Under the pieces are notes generated by a model. It was not told where the DNA came from. It saw only the letters and a list, made by a program, of their open reading frames with translations, and ran no database searches. From Bordetella parapertussis (GTDB taxonomy: Bacteria; Pseudomonadota; Gammaproteobacteria; Burkholderiales; CAIKXV01): a stretch of DNA of 9,929 nucleotides. Shown here piece by piece: positions 5,555 through 9,929 of the stretch; position 1 is the stretch's first letter; each line of letters begins with the position of its first letter. The DNA lies in NCBI GenBank assembly GCA_945877995.1, contig CAMDXD010000130.1, forward strand, positions 1 to 9,929, given 5' to 3'. The translations under genes and the position numbers were made by a program.

Positions 5555-7069
5555 TCAGTCCTCGCGCCGCATCTGCGGGAACAGGATCACGTCACGGATC
5601 GTGCTGCTGTCGGTCAGCAGCATCACCAGCCGGTCGATGCCGATGCCTTCTCCGCCGCACGGCGGCAGGCCGTATTCGAGCGCGCGCACGTAGTCGGCGT
5701 CGTAGTGCATCGCTTCGGCATCGCCGGACTCCTTCCGGTTCGCCTGCTGCCGGAACACCGAGGCCTGCTCGTCGGGATCGTTCAGCTCGGAGAAGCCGTT
5801 GGCGATCTCGCGTCCGGCGATGAACAGTTCGAAGCGCTCGGTGATGGACGGATCGGCATCGTTGCGCCGGGCGAGCGGCGACACTTCGGTCGGGTAGTCG
5901 ATGATGAAGGTCGGTTCGAACAGCTGCGTCTCGACCGTCGCGTCGAACAGCGACAACTGCATGCCGCCCAGGCCGTCGTCGGGGTGCACGGTCTCACCCA
6001 GCCGCGCGAGTTCTCCTGCCAGCCAGCTTCGGTCTGACAGTTGTGCCGGCGTGTACTGCGGCGCGTACTTCGCGATCGCCTCCAGGATAGTGAGCTTCGC
6101 GAACGGCTTGCCGAAGTCGAGTTCGCGCCCCTGGTAGGTGATCTTCTCGCTGCCGGTGACGGTGCGCGCGACCTGCGCGAACATCTGCTCGGTCAGCGCC
6201 ATCAGCTCGCGGTAGCGGGTGTAGGCCGAATAGAACTCGAGCATCGTGAACTCGGGATTGTGCCGGGTCGAGATGCCCTCGTTGCGGAAATTGCGGTTGA
6301 TCTCGAACACCCGTTCGAAGCCACCCACCACCAGGCGCTTCAGGTACAGCTCGGGCGCGATGCGCAGGAACAACTCCATGTCGAGGGCATTGTGGTGGGT
6401 CGTGAACGGCCGCGCGTTCGCGCCTCCCGGGATCGGGTGCATCATCGGCGTCTCGACTTCCAGGTAGCCCCGGTCGAGCAGGAACTGCCGCACCGCCTGA
6501 ACGGTGCGCGATCGCGCAAGGAAGGTCCTGCGCGAATCCTCGTTGACCATCAGGTCGAGGTAGCGCTGGCGATAGCGCTGCTCCTGGTCGGTCAGGCCGT
6601 GGAACTTCTCGGGCAGCGGCCGCAGCGACTTGGTCAGCAGCCGGATCTGCGACACGCGCACCGTGAGTTCGTTGGTCTTGGTGCGGAACAGCACGCCGGT
6701 CGTGCCGACGATGTCGCCCAGGTCGTAGTGCTTGAATGCCTCGTGCGCCTCGGCGCCGGTACCGTCGTCAGACACGTAGAGCTGGATCATGCCCGACCCG
6801 TCGCGCACGCTGGCAAAGCTTGCCTTGCCCATCACCCGCTTGAGCAGGATGCGGCCGGCCAGCGTCACCTCGACCGGGTTCGCTTCGAGGGCGGCCTTGT
6901 CGTCGCCGGCATGCGCAGCCTGCAGGTCGCCGGCGAGGTGCACGCGTTCGAAATCGTTCGGATAGGCGATGCCGGCGGCGCGCAGCGCGGCCAGCTTGGC
7001 ACGCCGCTCGGCGACGATATGGTCGGTATCGATCGGAGCGGCCGGGGGGGGGCTGGAAGGGTCGGTCAT
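5555..7069 (-). CDS. lysS: Lysine--tRNA ligase, class II
   Basis: This 504-residue cytoplasmic enzyme charges tRNA-Lys with lysine using ATP. An N-terminal OB-fold anticodon-binding domain covers about residues 67-150 (VTLAGRILLKRVMGKASFAS). The class II catalytic core follows: motif 1 around GYLEVETPMMHPIPGGANAR (201-220), motif 2 around FEINRNFRNEGISTRHNPEF (255-274), and motif 3 GEGIGIDRLVMLL (473-485). The length is close to E. coli LysS (505). The ATG at 7069 directly follows the prfB stop (TAAATG), with AGGGTG inside the prfB end acting as a ribosome-binding site, so translation is coupled to prfB. The prfB-lysS pairing is conserved in E. coli and relatives. Codons 6-9 contain an uninterrupted nine-C run (7044-7052) encoding part of an SSPPPAAP segment outside the catalytic domain. 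The tail-to-tail neighbour is the lipoprotein gene, with no terminator visible between them. Confidence 0.97.
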   Translation of the reverse strand: MTDPSSPPPAAPIDTDHIVAERRAKLAALRAAGIAYPNDFERVHLAGDLQAAHAGDDKAALEANPVEVTLAGRILLKRVMGKASFASVRDGSGMIQLYVSDDGTGAEAHEAFKHYDLGDIVGTTGVLFRTKTNELTVRVSQIRLLTKSLRPLPEKFHGLTDQEQRYRQRYLDLMVNEDSRRTFLARSRTVQAVRQFLLDRGYLEVETPMMHPIPGGANARPFTTHHNALDMELFLRIAPELYLKRLVVGGFERVFEINRNFRNEGISTRHNPEFTMLEFYSAYTRYRELMALTEQMFAQVARTVTGSEKITYQGRELDFGKPFAKLTILEAIAKYAPQYTPAQLSDRSWLAGELARLGETVHPDDGLGGMQLSLFDATVETQLFEPTFIIDYPTEVSPLARRNDADPSITERFELFIAGREIANGFSELNDPDEQASVFRQQANRKESGDAEAMHYDADYVRALEYGLPPCGGEGIGIDRLVMLLTDSSTIRDVILFPQMRRED

Positions 7070-8174
7070 TTACACACCCTGCTTGAGGCTGGCGTTGATG
7101 AAGTCGTCGAGGTCGCCGTCCAGCACGCGCTGGGTGTCGCCGACCTCGTGGTTGGTGCGCAGGTCCTTGATGCGCGACTGGTCGAGCACATAGGAGCGGA
7201 TCTGGTGGCCCCAGGCGATGTCGGTCTTCGACTCCTCCATCGCCTGCTTCTCCTCGTTGCGCTTGCGCAGTTCGAGCTCGTACAGGCGCGACTTGAGCAT
7301 CGCCATCGCCTCGGCCCGGTTGCGATGCTGCGAGCGGTCGCTCTGGCACTGCACGACGATGTTCGTCGGCAGGTGGGTGATGCGGATCGCCGAGTCGGTC
7401 TTGTTGATGTGCTGGCCACCGGCGCCCGATGCGCGGAACGTGTCGATGCGCAGGTCGGCGGGATTGATCGTCACCTCGATCGAGTCGTCGACCTCGGGAT
7501 AGATGAACACGCTCGCGAAGGACGTATGCCGGCGCGCGTTCGAGTCGAACGGCGACTTGCGCACCAGCCGGTGCACGCCGGCCTCGGTGCGCAGCGTGCC
7601 GTAGGCGTACGGGCCGCTGACCTTGATCGACGCGCTCTTGATGCCGGCGACGTCACCGCTGGATTCTTCCAGCAGTTCGACCTTGAAGTCGCGCCGCTCG
7701 CAGAAGCGCAGGTACATGCGCTCGAGCATCTGCGCCCAGTCCTGCGCCTCGGTGCCGCCGGTGCCGGCCTGGATGTCGATGAAGCAGTTGGCGGGGTCCA
7801 GCGGATCGTTGAACATCCGCTCGAATTCCATCCGGGCGATGGCCTTCTCGAGCTGTTCGATGTCTCCGGCGAGCTGTTCGAGCGTGCCGGTGTCGTCCTC
7901 GCTGCGCGCCATCTCGAACAGTTCCTGCGTGTCCGCGATCATCTGTTCGGCGTCCTGCATCCGGGTGACGATATCCTCGAGCTGCTTGCGCTCGCGCCCC
8001 AGCTCCTGTGCGCGCTTGGTATCGGCCCAGACCGCAGGGTCTTCCAGGTCGCGGCTGACCTCCTTCAGGCGGGTGAGCTTGGTATCGAAGTCAAAGATAC
8101 CTCCGCAGCTCGGCCGTGCGCCGGCCGAAACCGGCCAGGCTGTCAGAGAGCGAATTCAGGCGTTCAGCTTCCAT
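7070..8174 (-). CDS. prfB: Peptide chain release factor 2, with programmed +1 frameshift
   Basis: RF2 recognises UGA and UAA stops and triggers peptide release in the ribosome. The gene has two frames: a 27-codon segment from ATG 8174 (MEAERLNSLS... ending RRYL) runs to an in-frame TGA at 8093-8091, and the main frame resumes at 8092 with DFDTKLTRL. The joined product is 367 residues (E. coli RF2 has 365). The tripeptide anticodon SPF is at about residues 207-209 and the catalytic GGQ at about 252-254 (SGAGGQHINKT), both two residues later than in E. coli. Ala precedes SGAGGQ at the position where E. coli K-12 has the less active Thr246. A reading from the internal ATG at 7960 would miss the first 71 residues and should not be used. 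The stop TAA (7072-7070) abuts the lysS ATG. recJ lies 78 bp upstream, with a TATAAT between them. High RF2 would lower frameshifting, giving autoregulation. Confidence 0.96.
8090..8104 (-). promoter_or_regulatory. prfB programmed +1 frameshift site
   Basis: Read leftward, 8104 to 8090 gives GGAGGTATCTTTGAC. This combines the internal Shine-Dalgarno-like GGAGG (8104-8100), a three-base spacer TAT, the slippery CTT codon (8096-8094), the in-frame TGA (8093-8091) and the following C. The same arrangement is the well-known autoregulatory site of RF2 genes: slow UGA recognition when RF2 is scarce lets the ribosome slip +1 from CTT to TTT and continue at GAC. Confidence 0.97.
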
Positions 8175-8198
8175 GGATCTTCTCGCAGTAAACCATCG

Positions 8199-8204
8199 AT
8201 TATA
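8199..8204 (-). promoter_or_regulatory. Candidate -10 element of a prfB-lysS promoter
   Basis: Read leftward, 8204 to 8199 is a perfect TATAAT, 24 bases before the prfB ATG at 8174 and in an otherwise GC-rich stretch. No clear -35 match exists at 16-18 bases upstream (GGACTG, CGGACT and ACGGAC are the options), and there is no extended -10 TG. Transcription would begin around 8192, leaving a very short leader of under 20 bases with a weak GAGAAG ribosome-binding sequence. prfB-lysS could thus be transcribed separately from recJ. Confidence 0.5.
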
Positions 8205-8217
8205 GCGGCCCGCGGCG

Positions 8218-8236
8218 GCGCAGTCCGTGCCTGCGC
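8218..8236. repeat. Inverted repeat in the recJ-prfB gap
   Basis: GCGCAG (8218-8223) and CTGCGC (8231-8236) form a perfect six-base inverted repeat around a seven-base spacer. On the leftward transcript it folds as a hairpin 16 bases after the recJ stop. It lacks a following U tract, so a Rho-independent terminator is unlikely. It overlaps the expected -35 region of the prfB promoter, so a protein-binding site is possible. Chance occurrence is not excluded in DNA this GC-rich. Confidence 0.35.
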
Positions 8237-8252
8237 GAAAAGCCTGCCGCCA

Positions 8253-9929
8253 TCAGCACCAGGCAGACGACGGGTCGCTGGCGTCGCGCCAGTGCTCTAT
8301 GGTTAGCTGCACGCTCTGCAGTCCCTGCCAGCTGTTCATGTCTACCCGGTATACCGCCTCGATCCGTGGTGGCATCGGTTCGATCGAATTGAACCGGATG
8401 GCCGCGAAGCGCCCGCCGCTGCCGCGCAGTTCCAGCTTCGAATGCGCCTCGCCCACGACCTTCTGCGCGGTGACCTGGAAGCGGTCCATGAATTCGGGGC
8501 GCGGAAAGCCGGGGCCCCAGACGCCTTCGTCCATAGAGCGGGCGAGGTCGAGGTCGAGGGTCTCGCCATCGAGGCTGCCGTCGGTCTCGATCACGCGCGA
8601 AAGGTCGGCGGGCGTGAGCAGCGAGCGCACGACGGCTTCCAGTGTTTCGGTGAACCGGGGCAGGTCCGCTTCGCGCAGGCTCAGGCCGGCCGCCGCCGCA
8701 TGGCCGCCGAAGGCCACCAGCAGGCCGGGTTCGCGCTTGGCAACGAGGTCGAGCGCATCGCGCAGGTGCAACGCCGCGATCGAACGCCCCGAACCCTTCA
8801 GCATGCCGCTGTCACCGCGTGCGAAGCAGAACGCCGGCCGGTGCAACCGGTCTTTCAGGCGCGCCGCGACGATTCCTATCACGCCCTGGTGCCAGGCCGG
8901 ATCGAACAGCGAGACAGACCATCCGTCGCCGGCCGCATCGACGTCGATTGCCGCCAGTGCCTGTTCACGCATCGTGGCTTCGATCTCGCGCCGCTGGCGG
9001 TTCAGCTGGTCGAGCTGGCTGGCGATCGCGCCGGCACGGGCGACATCGTCGGTGACCAGGCATTCGATGCCGAGCGACATGTCCTGCAGGCGGCCTGCCG
9101 CGTTCAGGCGCGGACCCGCGACAAACCCGAGGTCGTACGTCGTGCAGCGCTCGATCGCACGGCCGGCGACCCGCAGCAGCGCCGCGATGCCGGGTACCGT
9201 GCGCCCGGCACGGATCCGCTTCAGCCCCTGCGCCACCAGGATGCGGTTGTTCGCATCGAGCCGCACCACGTCGGCGACCGTCCCCAGCGCCACCAGGTCC
9301 AGCCACTGCGCCAGGTTCGGCCCGCTGCCGCCGGGCAGCCGGCCGCGCCGGCGCAGTTCGGCACGCAGCGCAAGCATCACGTAGAACATGACGCCGACGC
9401 CGGCAAGGTGCTTGCTCGGGAAGCCGCAGCCAGGCTGGTTAGGGTTGACGATCACCTCGGCGGCCGGCAACTGGCTGCCCGGCAGGTGGTGATCGGTCAC
9501 GAGCACGCGCATGCCCAGGGCGCGCGCGCGGTCCACCCCTTCAACGCTGGCGATGCCGTTGTCGACGGTGATGAGCCAGTCCGGACGGCGCTGGTGCGCG
9601 AGGTCCACGATCTCAGGCGTCAGGCCGTAGCCGTATTCGAAGCGGTTCGGGACGAGAAAGTCGACCCGGGCGCCGAACGCACGCAGCGCACGGATGCCGA
9701 CCGCGCAGGCGGTGGCGCCGTCGCAGTCGTAGTCCGCGACGATCAGCAGGCGTTCGTTGCGTGCGATCGCATCGGCCAGTGCCGACGCTGCGGCCTCGCA
9801 GCACGACAGCCGCTCGGGCGTCAGCAGGCGTGCAAAATCATCGGACAATTCGTCCGGGCCGCACAGCCCGCGCGCGGCGAACACTCGCGCAAGGACCGGC
9901 GCGATGCCGGCCAGTTCGAGGGCGGCACG
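8253..9929 (-). CDS. recJ: Single-stranded-DNA-specific exonuclease RecJ (5' end outside the window)
   Basis: The leftward frame is open from the window edge to TGA at 8255-8253 and encodes 558 visible residues (E. coli RecJ has 577), so only a short N-terminal part is missing. RecJ is a metal-dependent 5'-3' single-strand DNA exonuclease acting in RecF-pathway recombination and in base-excision and mismatch repair. DHH phosphoesterase motifs appear in order: VADYDCDGATA (about 9740-9708), LITVDNG, VTDHHLPG (about 9513-9490), and LGTVADVVRLDANNRIL in the 9290-9240 region. The later VAFGGHAAAAGLSL (around 8730-8690) is the DHHA1-type glycine-rich motif. A GTG at 9884 could be mistaken for the start, but the preceding 15 codons (RAALELAGIAPVLAR) continue the conserved RecJ N-terminal region, so the true start lies beyond 9929. 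The recJ-prfB-lysS order is shared with E. coli. Whether recJ is co-transcribed with prfB is open, because a good -10 lies in the 78-bp gap. Confidence 0.96.
   Translation of the reverse strand, partial: RAALELAGIAPVLARVFAARGLCGPDELSDDFARLLTPERLSCCEAAASALADAIARNERLLIVADYDCDGATACAVGIRALRAFGARVDFLVPNRFEYGYGLTPEIVDLAHQRRPDWLITVDNGIASVEGVDRARALGMRVLVTDHHLPGSQLPAAEVIVNPNQPGCGFPSKHLAGVGVMFYVMLALRAELRRRGRLPGGSGPNLAQWLDLVALGTVADVVRLDANNRILVAQGLKRIRAGRTVPGIAALLRVAGRAIERCTTYDLGFVAGPRLNAAGRLQDMSLGIECLVTDDVARAGAIASQLDQLNRQRREIEATMREQALAAIDVDAAGDGWSVSLFDPAWHQGVIGIVAARLKDRLHRPAFCFARGDSGMLKGSGRSIAALHLRDALDLVAKREPGLLVAFGGHAAAAGLSLREADLPRFTETLEAVVRSLLTPADLSRVIETDGSLDGETLDLDLARSMDEGVWGPGFPRPEFMDRFQVTAQKVVGEAHSKLELRGSGGRFAAIRFNSIEPMPPRIEAVYRVDMNSWQGLQSVQLTIEHWRDASDPSSAWC

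Noticed and set aside
7070..7960. A free-standing RF2 starting at the internal ATG 7960
   Set aside because: Conserved RF2 coding sequence continues upstream in the same frame to the frameshift site at 8090-8104, and the 27-codon leader frame starts at 8174.
6041..8191. A 716-codon open frame on the + strand antisense to lysS and prfB
   Set aside because: It lies opposite two clearly recognisable conserved genes. Its translation is low-complexity, rich in Arg, His, Val and Leu, and resembles no family. Long antisense open frames are common in GC-rich coding DNA.
8253..9884. A complete recJ starting at GTG 9884
   Set aside because: The frame stays open to the window edge and the extra residues fit the RecJ N-terminal region, so the gene is cut by the window rather than starting here.

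Overview
The window is about 9.9 kb of gene-dense, high-GC chromosome (visibly about two-thirds G+C, with G or C at most third codon positions). The recJ-prfB-lysS order, an RF2 gene with the classical programmed frameshift, and the protein sequences point to a proteobacterium, most likely a betaproteobacterium of the Burkholderiales type. That placement is inference; no rRNA is present. I see no tRNA, CRISPR array, insertion sequence, prophage gene, integrase or attachment site.

Left block (1-2838). The end of an unidentified gene overlaps by four bases (ATGA) the start of a PrpF-family isomerase gene (273-1421, +). Facing it with a 13-bp gap is an MmgE/PrpD-family gene (1435-2838, -). PrpF proteins move the double bond of aconitate-like tricarboxylates, and MmgE/PrpD proteins act on citrate/aconitate-like substrates. 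The pair therefore looks like part of a small organic-acid catabolic locus. No prpB, prpC or acnD is visible here.

Middle block (2839-5539, +). A 182-bp divergent intergenic region separates the MmgE gene from a rightward cluster. The cluster encodes a small MscS-type mechanosensitive channel, a cysteine-rich DUF2237 protein, a phosphonatase-like HAD hydrolase and a short predicted lipoprotein that begins at a TTG codon overlapping the hydrolase stop. Gaps are 10 bp, 38 bp and -4 bp, so co-transcription is likely. A shared function is not evident.

Right block (5555-9929, -). recJ (single-strand exonuclease, 5' end outside the window), prfB (release factor 2) and lysS (lysyl-tRNA synthetase) run leftward. 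prfB contains an in-frame TGA inside CTTTGAC, preceded by a GGAGG element, so its full 367-residue product needs +1 frameshifting. A consensus TATAAT lies just upstream of prfB, and the prfB stop codon directly abuts the lysS start (TAAATG), so those two are coupled.

This is mostly housekeeping or ordinary accessory DNA. I did not find a convincing new system. The items most worth follow-up are the HAD hydrolase/lipoprotein pair, the PrpF/MmgE pair, the pore substitutions in the MscS protein, and a nine-base C tract at the 5' end of lysS.
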